Shown in pieces: positions 1 through 14,760 of a DNA stretch of 64,000 nt. Origin of the DNA: Epiperipatus broadwayi (Eukaryota > Onychophora > Udeonychophora > Euonychophora > Peripatidae). The translations under genes were made by a program, and so were the position numbers. Position 1 is the first letter of the stretch, and each line of letters begins with the position of its first letter. A model generated the notes under the pieces. The model was given only the letters and a program-made list of their open reading frames with translations. It did no database searches and was not told the origin of the DNA. The DNA lies in contig JAQFVV010000276.1 of the NCBI GenBank assembly GCA_028023455.1, positions 432,001 to 496,000 on the forward strand. The letters run 5' to 3'.

Positions 1-159
1 ACAATAATGTAAAAATATTGCAAATTGAAAAACATAACAATAAAAGAAAAATAAAGGAAACTATGCTAATATACAAATACAAACAAGACTCATTTAATAG
101 ACAGGCAGCAAACATTGAGAACATGAAATTGTATGAAGGTTAGCCTTTCAATGTGTTAG

Positions 160-225
160 TTGGCAAAGACTGTGAGGATAGTCGAAAGTGCTCCTAAATG
201 GATAAAATTTTTATATTATACTTTA
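160..225 (+). repeat. dispersed motif, copy A
   Basis: This ~60-bp segment shares a clear word order with 10062-10125: CAAAGAC, AGGATA, a GAAAG word, then CTCCTAAATG (here GCTCCTAAATGG), then a T-rich run. The second copy is the spacer of a foldback element, and this one is followed by a (CA)n(TA)n tract at about 269-311. It is probably a decayed copy of the same mobile unit. GAAA preceded by AGGATA is vaguely ribozyme-like, but I could not fold a hammerhead from it. Confidence 0.4.
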
Positions 226-268
226 CATATGTCTAATTACTGTATTTATAAATATTCAATTATAAGAT

Positions 269-269
269 T

Positions 270-310
<41 letters not shown>

Positions 311-311
311 A
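269..311. repeat. (CA)n(TA)n microsatellite
   Basis: An uninterrupted run of CA dinucleotides passes directly into TA dinucleotides. A further short TA run follows near 355-368. Confidence 0.9.
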
Positions 312-3216
312 ACAAAATAAAATGTCCGCTAATATTAATAATACAATAACGAATATATATATATATATCCAACAAAAAATATACATGTAGATATTTAGGT
401 ACTTTTATTAGACCAAGGTACTGAAATGTCTTGGCTCCCAATAATATTGAATGTTCCTAAAATTTTCTGTCTATAGTCAGAAAAATATTACAATTCAGCT
501 GATGGTGTTTTTTATTGTGATAATTTATTACTCGACATGAAATAATTTCTAGATATTGTAATTTTAGAATACATCAGGTAATTAAATGTGTCTTTTTCAT
601 TATTATAATTTAGCACAAATTATGAAGAACTTAATCTTAGATCTGGGTGAGGGAGAAATAGTCAAACATACATGTAGATTGCATCAAATCTTTTAAGCTT
701 GCTATTATTGAGTTATTGCTTTAAAAAATGTCGTGCAATATACTTCTAAACTTATACTGGCTATATTTTTAAACTCAAAGGTTGCATCAAATCTAATCTT
801 TTTAAAATCTTAAAAAAACAGTGTAAAAAAATCTTTATAAATAAGATTTTGAAGATATTTATGGATTCCTCACATCAGTATTTACATATAAATATTTTAT
901 TATTTCTTGATATTTATCTAATTTCTCAGTAAATTAGACATACTCAAATACCACTGTTTTAGTTCCTTTTTCTTTTATTCTTTGGGGTATTTTTATTTCA
1001 GTTAGAAAGATTCATTAATGTCTGATCAATATTGTTTGAAACGTCCAAATTTTTATTTACAATATATATAATTCTTAAACACTCTCTGACTTCGAGTTTG
1101 GTTAAAAAGCTAAGGAATTACTAATTAATAGCACTGAGATAACCTTCAAAAACACTGCCAAAATCATTGTGCTGAATAAAATTATGCAGTATAGATACAC
1201 CTTACATAAGTAGTTTATATTTATGAATTGGTTACTTTTTCAATCAAATTCGAAGTGAACAAGTATTTAAAAATTACATAATTTGTTGAAGAGTTAATAA
1301 TTTAAAACATATGTATATACCCTTGATATAATGTTGATTAAATGCACTTATCACGTGAATACTGCTTTAAATCTTTATTTAAGATTCAATGTAAATATAT
1401 TTCTTTTGCATTAGTCTCTTTAAGATGGTTTTAATTTTTAAAAATTCATATGACCGTTGGACGGAGACCTCAAAGCTTACATACTGCTTTTATTGGCTGA
1501 AGAGTCTAGTTGACTTTTAAATAGAGCTTGAATATGTATGTTTTCTATTAAATGATGTTTTTAATGTCTATATAATAATTATTGATCTAAAGTTAATAAA
1601 TTTGTTGTCGAAATCACATGATGTTCAAGTACCAATAAAGAACTGATCATTATAGTCTCACTTAAACTGAGATTTCTTTAATTTCTTTAGCTTCTAATCA
1701 ATTAACAAAATATTAGAGATTAAACCCACCTTGTTACAACATTAAAAGCCAAGGTGGAGTTGCTTTAAAAAAGAGAAGAGTTATAGCGATTAATAAGTTG
1801 CCAGTGTCCTTTATTCCAAAAAAATAGCTACTTGTTTTTTATTATAAATATACAAACACTTGTCACAATATTTTTGTTAAATTGGCTATGATATTTTTTT
1901 ATCATCTAGCTCTAAAGTAGATTTGTTTGATGTACATATACTGTGATGCCCATTATGATTATAGTTCATTTTGCTATGAATATGAGAACGCCATAGGTTC
2001 TCGAATCCTAACTGGTACTCAATTTATAGAAATAACAAGTTTCTCTATAGTTATTCGTTAGAGCATTTGTCTGCACATTATATATGGTTATATTAAGAAA
2101 ACATGTCTCCCACTAAAAATGTTATTGTATTTACCGCACAATATATATTATTTTTAAATTGATTACTTCTCAAAGTTTGATTTTAATAATATGTATACTA
2201 TTCTAAATATTGAATTTATATGACTATTCACAAATTATTATATTCACCTGTTTTATTTTAAATATTATAATTTTGCATATTTAATTTTTACACTTCTTAC
2301 GGTTTTATAAAACATTAATCTGGCTGATTGTTTTTTTAAATTTCCTCATTCTTTCTATTCTAATATTTCTTTAATGATTATACCATATCATCTTCAAATT
2401 TAGTGTAAAATTATTAAATATAAGATTGAGACCGTAATAATAATTTAATTCTTGTTAAGAACTTCCTCATTCTGAAATACACCTTTCTTGTATTGATGTG
2501 GTTAAAAATCAGCATTTCTTTGTTCATATATAGCACATATATGTTTTTATATACAGAAGATAGTCTACTGCAAGTCTAAAATCATAAAGAATTTTTTATA
2601 GAAGAATAGTAAGAAATCATTTTTTACAAGGCTTGCCTACTTCCTGTTGGTAAAAATTTGAGCATTTTTTTCCCTTGTTCTATTCTGTTGTTAAAGAATA
2701 TCTAGATATCCATTTACTAATCAATATATAGATATATGTTAGAAATAACCTAAGCCCAATTAAAATTGGATTTTTTTATTCTGTTCAAATTTGCAACATA
2801 ATGCTTGCTGGGAAGATGCTCTTACCCCTATACATTAAATATTTTATTTATATACATTCTAAACATAGTCATAGTTATGAAACTGGTGAACTACAACAAA
2901 AATGTACTTAGCTGTATCTAAGAAGATGTAACTATTTCATAAATTGAAAATAATAATACATTAATGTCAAAAATTTTGCTAAATAAAATTACAAATACAA
3001 ACGAAAGGGAAAAAGTAATATTACATTTATAGTTATTACATGGAGATGTTACCAATCATTCCTTTAGATACATATATACATATATTCTTAAAGAAAAACC
3101 ATGATATGGACTTCACCTTAATATACACACAAGAAAACATTTAAAATCTTGTCTAGTTACATTTATTAAGATGCTAAATTACATTACACCAGAAAAGAAC
3201 AAATATCTAATCAAGA

Positions 3217-3293
3217 TTATATATATATATATATATATATATATCTAAAATTAGATATAGAATCTTCTTTCTATATATATATATATATATATA
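3217..3293. repeat. paired (TA)n microsatellites
   Basis: Two TA runs, at about 3217-3243 and 3272-3293, are separated by about 28 bp that contain the words TCTAAAATTAGA and TAGAATCTTCTTTCTA. The first contains the near-palindrome TCTAA..TTAGA, so the tract could form a hairpin. Confidence 0.8.
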
Positions 3294-4404
3294 AAGATGT
3301 TTTAGTGGTAATGTAGTTATGTAATAATCAATTACTATTAACATCCTTAAGTTAAACTATCCGCTCTAGTAATTAAAAATAGCATATCTGGAGCAATATC
3401 CCATTCAAATAAATCTCTCTAGTTTCTACATGTAAATACCCCCCCCTTCTCATTTTTTTGTTAATATCTTAATTAATCCATGAAAATATTTAATTAATAT
3501 GTACACATAATAGATGATTAAAGTAAAGTCTGTAAAACAAAAAAACCTATAAGTTAAAAAAAATTTGAGTTAAAAGAAGACAGTATGCTGATATATCATT
3601 CAGTTTTTCCTTAGAAATTTGAAATATTTAATATTTAAATAATTTCTTTACAAAGATAAATAAATTTAAAAAAAACAGGAAATTTTCATAAAAGTCAATA
3701 ATTCTTTAGTATGAAAAATCATTAAATAATTATGGAGCAAAATTAATTTTAAAAAGTTCATTTATTGACAAGCAATTAGTCAGCAAACTTTTTACTTTAA
3801 AAGAGAATGAAGAATCTTTTTGTGATTAAAAGTCCTTAATTGTATATTTTACATACTCTTTTATAAACAATTGATCATGGGCATCTGAGGAGATAAAAAA
3901 TTATATTTTATAAAGTGAAGAAAGTATAAAAATATAAAAAGATAAATAAGATAAAGTTTTTTTCTATATTAATAAATTCTTCACTCATGAGTATTAATTC
4001 TACCTTTTTGTGTATTTTTTTACCAAGCTAGGAAAGCCAATACCAAAGCAATGGTAATTGTTCGCCTAACCAAATGCTGAAGATAAGGAAAGAAAAATAT
4101 AAATTGTTATAATAATTTCTTTCAATAAGTTCTGATGGAATTGACATTTGCAAATTTTATTGAATCATACAGGTGTTAAAAGCACTATTGAGATGTTTGG
4201 TTTTTTTCCCCCAACTAATGTAGCTTAGTTTAAGTATATATGTCCCCAAGTGTAAGAAGTAGTGTAAAATGTCCCAAAACATTACCTGAATGTTATTATT
4301 TTTTTGAATTCGAATCATTCTGTTTTTAAAGAAAGAATTAATTAGAAGCCTAAGATTCTGTTTGTTGTAACTTAAATTTAATTATTTTCAAGAATAAAAT
4401 TAAT

Positions 4405-4600
4405 ATTTTATATTTTATATAGTGCTATGTTTTATAAACAGTAAGAATAATCAGCTATTAAGCTAATGCATATGGCTTTGAAGATTTAAATTATAAATGA
4501 ATACTCTCAATTCCAAACACAAGATAAAGTTTTTTGGTAAGATAGAATGAATCCATCTATCTTTTCTTACCCAAACGTTTATGTATGGGCTAATCTTAAG
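4405..4600 (+). repeat. diverged relative of the adjacent foldback arm
   Basis: This segment aligns loosely by eye with 4750-4905. Both follow a TTTTATATTTTATATAG word, contain an ATAAATGAATAC word followed by ACAAGATA, then a GAAT..ATC block and a TCTTA/TTCCTAC block. It looks like an older copy of the unit that forms the foldback arm at 4766-5016. Confidence 0.4.
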
Positions 4601-4765
4601 CATTTGGAAATGAGAGCATGAGATATTAAATAATCCCTTTAAATTACTTTTATTATGCTTGAATAAATAACGCTTGTGAAAATGTTTACAATTTAAGATA
4701 GTTATTCTTATTTGAAATTAAACATATATAATGAAATAATATTTTATATTTTATATAGCAGTGTT

Positions 4766-5016
4766 TTACATTCATATCGGCCTTTCAAGCCAATTGTGCA
4801 AATGCTTTGTGAGTGTTAAATAATAAATGAATACCCTCTGACCAATACAAGATATAGAATTTATGCAGGAATAAAAAGAATCCCTCTTATTCCTACGACT
4901 CAAATATTTATACCTGTATAAATTCTATATCTTGTATTGGTCAGAGGGTATTCATTTATTATTTAACACTCGCAAAGCATTTGTACAATTGGCTTGAAAG
5001 GCCGATATGAATGTAA
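4766..5016. repeat. foldback element 1 (about 104-bp inverted arms)
   Basis: The left arm (about 4766-4869) is matched almost base for base by the reverse complement at about 4913-5016, with only a few differences. The arms flank a 43-bp spacer that itself contains a short stem (GGAATAA/TTATTCC). There is no transposase frame. It could be a foldback MITE or inverted terminal copies of a larger non-LTR or Penelope-type element. Confidence 0.8.
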
Positions 5017-5039
5017 TTACAAATTGTATACAGACGCTT

Positions 5040-8000
5040 TAAAAATAAATGCTTATAGCAGTGTTTTAATAAAATTAACAAAAATTACCTGAATTGCATC
5101 AAAAAATCATCTCCATTACATATCACAACAACAGAATAGGCAGTTATTCAATGCAGTGAACAAAGGGTGCTTAGATAAAGAGCTTTTATTATATATATAT
5201 ATTGTATGTATATGACTCATTTCAAACATACAGATATATTATTTAATTAAAAAAAAATTCTTTTATATATATGAGGATTTATATATGTGTATTTATTATT
5301 ATAAATTTATAGATAGTTAATGAATAAACCATTATGTAGAGGGTAATAATATTTGGTAATGATTTATTAAATATATTTTTATTAAATAAGGTGTCATATT
5401 ATTTAACTTTGGTTTTATTAAAATAGAGTAGATCAGAAAAGTGTAAAATAAGGTGATGGAGATTATTAGATTAGGAGATAAAAAAATGTACACATGTGAA
5501 AGAATGAATACATCTGTACAAACACAAAGATGCTTTTACACCTATTTCTGATGGCTATAGATTCCAGGTTTGTTGTTGTCTGTGTCTTAAGATTATTTTT
5601 ACAAAAGAGGTGCTTTGATGTAGATAACGATAGCGATCAATTTTAAGTCTTTATTGATTGTGACCGATGTCAAACTTGTGAAGCTTTGATTTTTTTTTAA
5701 GATAAGGTTTCCAGATGGTTTTTTTTCTTTGGTTGAAATTCGCAATATAAAGGATTGAAACAATTTTTTAATCACTTAGTCATTAATTTTTTTTTAGAGA
5801 GATGATCACTCATTCATTAATTTTTTTTTTAGAGAGATGATCAGTCAATATGATTTTATTTTTAGAGACTCAATATGAATATTTTGGAGAGACAGTCACT
5901 CAGATTATTATTATTAAAATGAGATGTAACTCAGTGATTATTATTTTGAGACTCAACTCAGTAGGAGGAAAGTAAGCGATTTGATTTTTTTTATTCACTC
6001 TTTAAAAATTGAGAAAGGAAATGAAGTAAAAGACTCTGGTATAAAGTCAATATAGACGAAGATGTGCGTCTATATAAACAATTTCCAACAATATTAAAGA
6101 AGAGAGGAAAACATTAGAACAAGATTGAATTTAATAGAAGTTATTAACAATTATATAAATATGATATTAACATATTTGGCTATGCATAATACTATGCCTC
6201 TGCATTGCTAAACCATTTTTTCTGCTTCCTGGTTAATACAGAATGAGTTAAAATCGCTGATCTGTCTATGAAGTCATATATCAAGTAATAACCAAAAAAA
6301 TGATAGAGTTTGAAGCCAACCACACAAGCTATATGGAATGCTTCTTTTCTAGTTCCTGGCTTATTAAAGGCTCATTACCTTTGAATGAATGGAGAAGAGG
6401 AAATAGGAGGAAAAGAAAATTTATAGAAGCCATGTAGAACCAAGTCTGAAGCCATGAATCAAATTTTTGTTAGTTTACCTCAATCATCTAAAGTGTCAAC
6501 AGCAATTATTTTTTTAAAAGGAGAGAGACAAGCAAATCCACCGGTACCTACTTATTCAAAAGTACTTATAATAACTTTTTTTTAAAATGGTAGAAGGAGG
6601 CCAATCAACAATAGAATTGAAGAAACAAGCAAGTCAATTGATTCAGCATTATCTTAAAAGTATCTGCAATAACTTTCTTTTTTTGTTGTTGTTGAGCAAA
6701 GAAAAGCAGTCTGAAAATTCAAACTCAGGACATTAATAAGAAGTAAAAAGTAAACGAGTAAATATGAACTTTCTTTAACCGATTTTATTCTTGCTTATTA
6801 AAAGTAAACCTTGATTTACAGGTCAAAGCAATTTTCTTTTTTTTTGATACAGAAACATTAAAGACTTGTTTATCTATAGTTATTTGCAATATATCACAAT
6901 ATAGCACAAACATAGTTTAAATCTTTAAACTTAAATTTTTCATTATTTTTTTTATTATTTTTTTTTATTATATATTGTAATGTTGAAATACTTCTTTTTT
7001 TTAATTGTTCTTCAGTTATTAATGATAATGAGCAACCTATAAATATATGTATTTATAATGTTTTTTTTTATTTTTATTTTATCTTGTTGCATATTAAAAA
7101 ATTAATATCATGTATTTTATTTTCTTTCGCTATAAGGTTGCAAAAGAAAAAGATATTTTTATATATGTAATTTATGGGTATACATTTTAAACATATATGT
7201 TAACATTACCGAATGCATGCATGTGTAACTGCTTATCCAAACACATCAAAGAATAGGTTGTATATGATTAGTTTAAAATGGTAAATTGAAAAGTAGGGCA
7301 TTACATTTGAATGGAAGTGAAATAACATATACAAGTTACACCTGAAATTTATTTTATGATATGATAAGTAAGAAAAGTCTTAAATAAGCATTTATAGAAT
7401 ATGTATTTTTTTTTCTAATATTGATTTAAGTCAGCTTATTTTGAGATATCAAGAAAAATGATAAACCTATATGTTAGATTTATTTGCTTATACTTATATA
7501 GATTTTTTATATTGATTTTTGTATTGAATTAATATGGTAATAAGCCATTTATTTAATTGTTGATTTGACTTTAAAGAAGGAAAGAAAGAGTAGTAGTGTT
7601 AATAAAATATAATTATATATCTTAATTGGTTTCCGAGTTATTATTAAGAATATTGTGTTTTTTTTCTTGTCTTAATTCTATCATTTTTAATTCATCATCA
7701 TTGCTCGCAGTTATTAAGTATTACCATTCGTATATATTGAGCAATCACTTGCAAATATTAAGCGTCCGCAAAATAATAGGTAAACTGGAATGTTGATATT
7801 TAAGTATTTAAGGATTATGCTTGAGAATAACCAAATTTTGATAATTATAGTTGAACAATAGAAAGCTAAAATTATGTTGTGTCCATGAGTTTAGATCATC
7901 CTCATCAAAGATGGATATCATGCTATTGGTTAAAATGTTTCAAATAATACTATATAAAAGTTATGATCGCCATCAATCATCATTAATAAATTATAATCAT

Positions 8001-9060
8001 TAAATTTAATGTTTAGCGTAATGAATATATTTTAGTAAATAGGGGTTTATAGAAAATTGAATATTATGCAAAGAGATTCATGATGATCAATCATCACCAC
8101 TAGTATTATTAAATCCCAGTATGAAATAGGATAATTTTAATAGATGCCTATAAGTTTATAAAGATGAATTTATTGTTGTGAGTTTATTAATAAGCCATGG
8201 CTGGTATCATCATCACTATTATAATCATTATTATGATATCACTATTATTATCATTATTATTATGATATTATTATCATCATCATCATTATTACCTTTATTG
8301 TGATAAATAATCTAGTTAAATGGCCATCAATATCAATAATGGTCTTCACATGCTTGTTTGGAAGCCATTAATAGGATTATACATGTCTGTTCATCAATGT
8401 ACGTAAATGAGCTAGCAATGTCTATAAGAATCTTTGATCTATAGTATAAGCTTTGGTAATAATGGGATCTTGTAATTTTATCAATATAGATAAAATGTAA
8501 GAATGTCATTTTTTTTTCATTAGTCATCCAAGTCATGTGTAATAAAAATGTACTGAATGAGTTTGAACTCAAGTACACTATAAACACATACTTATCTAGA
8601 TTGAAAACAATCTAGTGGCGCTCATGGGAAAACACATATACTTAGCTAAAACTGAATAAAGAGTGATATCATCCCTTTCCAACTTCATAATATTAGTTTT
8701 ATAGAATATATATATATATATATATATATAAAAAAATATATTTTATAAGTTGTCATGAATAGCACCCGTGTGTGCATATGACCATGAATGGTCTTATATA
8801 TTTGGAAAGAAGAATAGGAAGGATTCTTTGTTAGAAGAACCTAGTATTGGAGATAAGCATAAGGCACTCCAGGAATTTCACAGTGGGTACTTTTATTCAG
8901 TTGCTATATTTAATATTATTTTTATTTGATGACAATGGCCAGTATGTTTTATTGTTCAAATGACTGCCCCAATATATAAATAAATACCAAGAATCTTTAA
9001 TGCTGATATTTTCAAGTGGCACAGTGATTCTATAATTTCTTTATCTATGCTATGATGAAT
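5040..9060. other. AT-rich gene-free DNA with simple repeats
   Basis: No protein-coding signal is seen. Simple structures include a short tandem duplication near 5782-5850 (CATTAAT, T-run, AGAGAGATGATC twice), a mixed ATT/ATC trinucleotide region near 8205-8295, and a (TA)n run near 8707-8730. The open frame at 8333-8587 (minus) has no recognisable family and is probably chance. Confidence 0.65.
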
Positions 9061-9065
9061 TAATA

Positions 9066-9320
9066 TAGTTACAAATGGTACAGATTGGATAGGCATATAT
9101 CTAATAATTAATAATTTCCCCTATCTAAATATTTATTATGGTTACAAATGTGACATATTAAAATAGTTACAAATTATAGTTACAAATGGCATGCCAAATA
9201 GGGATTGAAATATGCCACACACCTGAGAGAGGTGTATTTCTGTGTTAATTTAAATAGTTACAAATCTTATATTAATTTAAATAGTTACAAATCTTATATT
9301 AAAATAAATAATTACAATAT
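9066..9320 (+). repeat. clustered AGTTACAAAT words and short tandem repeat
   Basis: The word AGTTACAAAT or a close variant occurs about seven times here. From about 9245 to 9318 it lies in a ~27-bp unit (ATTTAAATAGTTACAAATCT...) repeated two to three times in tandem. The frame across it simply reflects the repeat. Confidence 0.7.
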
Positions 9321-9594
9321 ATATATAATTAATTATGCTCTTTACAAAATTAATAATACAATTTTAAAATCGATATTTTTATGTATATTTTGAATTGCAC
9401 GTTTGTAAAACAAGTAATTCACCTGTGATAACTAAAAGAAAGTAATATACATGAAAATACGTTTATATAATGACTGTGTTAAAGCATACGTATTACTTAT
9501 CTATTATATAATCAATTATCAATATGAAATTGCATTTTTTTTAATTACCCATAAGCTAATCTCTTTATTCTTAGCTAAAATAATATTGCTCTTA

Positions 9595-9950
9595 TATATA
9601 TATATATATATATATATACCAGGACCATATCCAGGTGTGATAATCTCTACCAGTGCAAAATTAGAGAAGCCATTGAGATACTTAAAAGGCAGATGGATAA
9701 TACATGCAATCTTCCTCCTATTCGGAAAGATTTTTTTAAAAAACATTCATAATTTAATATTTTTGCTATTGGTAGAACTTTAACGATTTTTTTTCAAATC
9801 AGTGATTGTAGCGCTTCTACAACTGTCTTTCTACCTTTAATCACCCAGTAGATGACTTGTATGATCAAATCGAAACGTTGGTATATCAATATCTAAAAAA
9901 AAATTAACAGGGATGAACCCACAAAATATTTCTTTCATATATATATATAT
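9595..9950 (+). other. TA-bounded segment with Penelope/hammerhead-like words
   Basis: The segment lies between (TA)n tracts at about 9595-9617 and 9937-9950. Near 9850-9885 it contains GATGACTTG, then ATCAAATCGAAACGTTGG. The order TGATGA-like, short hairpin, CGAAACG resembles hammerhead cores found in Penelope-like elements, but the CTGANGA box is not exact and no stable stem I was found. It may be a decayed Penelope end or chance. Confidence 0.25.
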
Positions 9951-9999
9951 ATTAATAATACTACAAATTGATGTCTGTATTTCTTCAAAATAAAATAGG

Positions 10000-10177
10000 T
10001 AAACTCATAAATAAATATTAGACAATACGGTAATTAAAATTTGTTTAAAAGAACAAAAAAATATATTTGACAAAGACAACAAGGATAATTGAAAGCACTC
10101 CTAAATGAGGTTTATAATTTTTGTTCTTTTTAACAAATTTTAATTACGGTATTGTCTAATATTTATTTATAAGTTTA
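10000..10177. repeat. foldback element 2 (about 60-bp inverted arms)
   Basis: The left arm (about 10000-10059) and right arm (about 10116-10177) are inverted copies with one or two mismatches and small indels. The spacer holds copy B of the motif also seen at 160-225. Short (TA)n tracts lie on both sides, at 9937-9950 and about 10182-10192. There is no coding capacity. Confidence 0.8.
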
Positions 10178-10319
10178 CATACATATATATATAGTCATGT
10201 GAAATCTATCAAGTCTATTTAAAATAATAATTGTACTGTCCTCTAGCTGTTATGTTCAATAAATTTACATGAAAAAAATAAACATTTTTAACCATGCGTG
10301 TGTATATATATATATATTT

Positions 10320-12293
<1,974 letters not shown>

Positions 12294-12295
12294 AT

Positions 12296-12313
12296 TGGGG
12301 GCCAGCATCCAGG
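12296..12313 (+). promoter_or_regulatory. candidate primer binding site of LTR-1
   Basis: TGGGGGCCAGCATCC begins two to three bases after the LTR end. A TGG start next to an LTR is typical of a site complementary to the CCA end of a tRNA primer. I cannot say which tRNA. Confidence 0.55.
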
Positions 12314-12704
12314 ATATTCTCACATTTACAAATTCAGCCCATTTGAATTCGAATATAACAAAATTAATAGTTGATGCAATAATTAATAAACAAATCAAAA
12401 ATAGCTTGGTGGTAGACAAAAGCAAGAAATAATATAAAATAATAGAGGGTAAAAGGAGAGAAAGAGAACGTGATATAATTTGGGAAGTTAGGTTGTAAAT
12501 TAGAGACAGTTGCAGAGGGGTCTTGAAGGCAGGCATGGGTGAGTGATGATTAGTGAGTGAGATGGGGAGAGTTGAACAAACGTACCTAGTGTCAGTGAAA
12601 TATAAAGTTAGTAAAGTAAGATAATCCTATAAGGATAGGGTTAGAATAGTAAAGCTGTAGAATAAAATATAAGTGATTAATTAGTGTGTGTGTGTTAAAT
12701 AAAT

Positions 12705-13703
12705 TTGATGCACATGAGATCAAAAACAAAAATGGATGCTCTAGTGGGCGAAATAGAAAAAACCTCCGAAGAACTAATGGAACCATCCGGAGAAATAGCT
12801 AGTGAAGGAGATATAGAAATTAGAAAGGGAATGGAGACAGTGATTGATGATAAAAATAAAATAGAAAGCTATAATATAATGGATATGTTTATGAAATTAA
12901 TGGAAGGCCAGCAAAGGTTGATTATAGAAATGAGGGGAAGGGATGAGAAAAATAGTAGGAGGATAGAAGAGTTGGATGAATGACTAAGTAAGAATTTTAG
13001 CAAAAAAATTGAAGAAGTAAATGAAAAATGGGAACAGACCTCATGCCAGGTGAGGATTGCAAATGAAAGGCTGGATCACCAGGAGGAACTACTGAAGAAA
13101 ATAGAGCAAGTTAAACTAGAGCAAGGGGAGGAAATTGAAGTAATAAAAAATGAAAACAGAACGGTTATAGAAAGTATACAACTAGAGGTAACTCAGTTAG
13201 TGAACACAGTTGAGAGGATAGAAGTGAAAGTAGAAAGGGGTGAGAATAAAATAGAAAATATAACAAAGATAATAAGAGCTGACAATAAAGAGCAAGAAAG
13301 CATGAGCAAGTGCTTGCAAATAAATAGCAAAAGTAACAATGCGGAGCAAATGCTTATAGGCCCAGAAGGAAAGACTGTCGGACAGGTTACTGAGTCGCTA
13401 AATGCGTTTGACAGCACTAGGCCTAATTACAAGGCAGAGGATCAGAGATTTAGACCCCAGCCCAACAATCCACACATAGGAAAGATGCAATTCAATCCTC
13501 ACTGTGATTATTGGGAAGGAAACCAGGTGTTTCCTGATAGATCAGAAAGTGCTAAATTGTCCAAACAGATTGGAAGAGGTTCAAATATAAATTACCCAGA
13601 TGAGCAAGCTGACTCTAGTGGACATCGGAACATTGCTCCAGTTCCAAGCAAAAGTGGAAATATGTACGGTAAAAAGCATAAGAAACCTCCAGACAAAAAC
13701 TAA
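12705..13703 (+). pseudogene. coiled-coil gag-like ORF of LTR-1, one internal stop
   Basis: The frame is open from 12705 to 13703 except for one TGA at 12981-12983; the halves (92 residues, then a continuation whose next methionine is at 13050) are in the same phase. The first two thirds are rich in Glu, Lys, Ile and Leu with heptad-like spacing, predicting a long coiled coil. The last ~100 residues are polar and Pro/Asn/Gln-rich with a basic tail, suggesting nucleic-acid binding, but no CCHC knuckle is seen. No gag capsid domain is recognisable. Position after the primer-binding-site region and before a long non-coding tail fits a gag role. The TGA may be a recent nonsense mutation or a true start/stop boundary; the former is likelier because the coiled-coil pattern continues across it. 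Confidence 0.55.
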
Positions 13704-14746
13704 GCCTAAAGAAAATAAACGGATGGATATGTCGGTTCGATGAAATGGGTAACGTCTTGGAATCATGAAAAATAAAATTGTTTTTTTTTTAACATATGAC
13801 AGGTGGGGCAAATCATTTCACGACAAATAATTAAAGTCACTATAATAAACAACAACAACAAAAAAAAGGTAGTGTTCATGGAGTGAAATCAATGATAGAC
13901 TTAATGCGTGTTTATGTGCAGTGAAGCACAGCAAGACAAATGCAAATAAAAGTAATAGCAAAAAAAAAAAAGGGAAAAGAAATCTGAAATAATTTATTCG
14001 TATAACAATCTGTCAATTATAAATGCAGATATAATTAACAAATAAATAAAAGTAAAAATAAAAATAAGAATCGTTTAGACTCATTAAAGAGCCAGTTAAT
14101 AATTAATAAAAATAAATAAATGAATAATAGTGATAATGCGTAGATGATCGATATCACTAGTAGGTGTATGAGGTTGCAGATTGAGGCATATATGTGTGTG
14201 GGTATGCATTATGTTTGGGTCATATTTTGAGCTTGATTCAGCCGTCTCTTCGCACTTTAGATTCTCATGGCTCTCGGTGGTTAAACTTTTAAATGAAGCA
14301 CCAGTAAGAATCCTGGACTCATTGTATAATAAGAATTAGTGTCTCAATATAATAAGAATTAGTGTCTCAAAATAAATAAATGAAGAAATAAGAATTAGTG
14401 CCTCGAATAAAATAAATAAAGAATAAGAATTTGTTGTTTGCACAAGATGAAGAGGCAGTAAAAATATCCTGCTGTTCACATGCTTCAAACCTTTTATGTT
14501 TCGATAGAGTTAAGTTATGCCATGGTCTCGTATGCGTAGAGATTAAATTGGTTGATCAGCAAAATCGATGGGAAAGAATTGTGTAGTTTTACCTAGCTGT
14601 CTCTCTGCAGTCATCCTCATCATCTTCATCACTCATCATGATAGAGTGGAAAAGTCTGTAATAAAAGCAGAAGTAAGGGTTGAAAGCAAAGAATTAAAAT
14701 AAGCTCATCTCAGACTAAGATTCGACCCGATTTTAATTCTCAAAAA
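13704..14746 (+). other. non-coding 3' part of LTR-1 internal region
   Basis: No pol domain is found here. The sequence is A-rich. Near 14320-14432 an AATAAGAATTAGTGTCTC unit is repeated about three to four times, imperfectly. Confidence 0.65.
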
Positions 14747-14760
14747 CGAGCGGAGTGTAA
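14747..14760 (+). promoter_or_regulatory. candidate polypurine tract of LTR-1
   Basis: A purine-rich stretch (CGAGCGGAGTGTAA) lies directly before the 3' LTR, where second-strand priming would start. It is short and interrupted by T. Confidence 0.45.

Larger units (their letters stand above)
1..4380. other. AT-rich gene-free DNA
   Basis: No convincing coding region is present on either strand; open frames are short and low in complexity. The stretch is dominated by A/T runs and simple repeats, including (CA)n/(TA)n near 270-311 and two (TA)n tracts near 3219-3292. A C-run occurs near 3440. Apart from a short dispersed motif near 160-225, described separately, I see no recognisable domain. 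Confidence 0.7.

Noticed and set aside
160-225. Hammerhead ribozyme in the CAAAGAC..GAAAG motif
   Set aside because: The spacing between the AGGA and GAAA words is too short for stem II and no stem I was found.
160-390. 76-residue frame at the window start
   Set aside because: Made mostly of CA and TA microsatellite translation.
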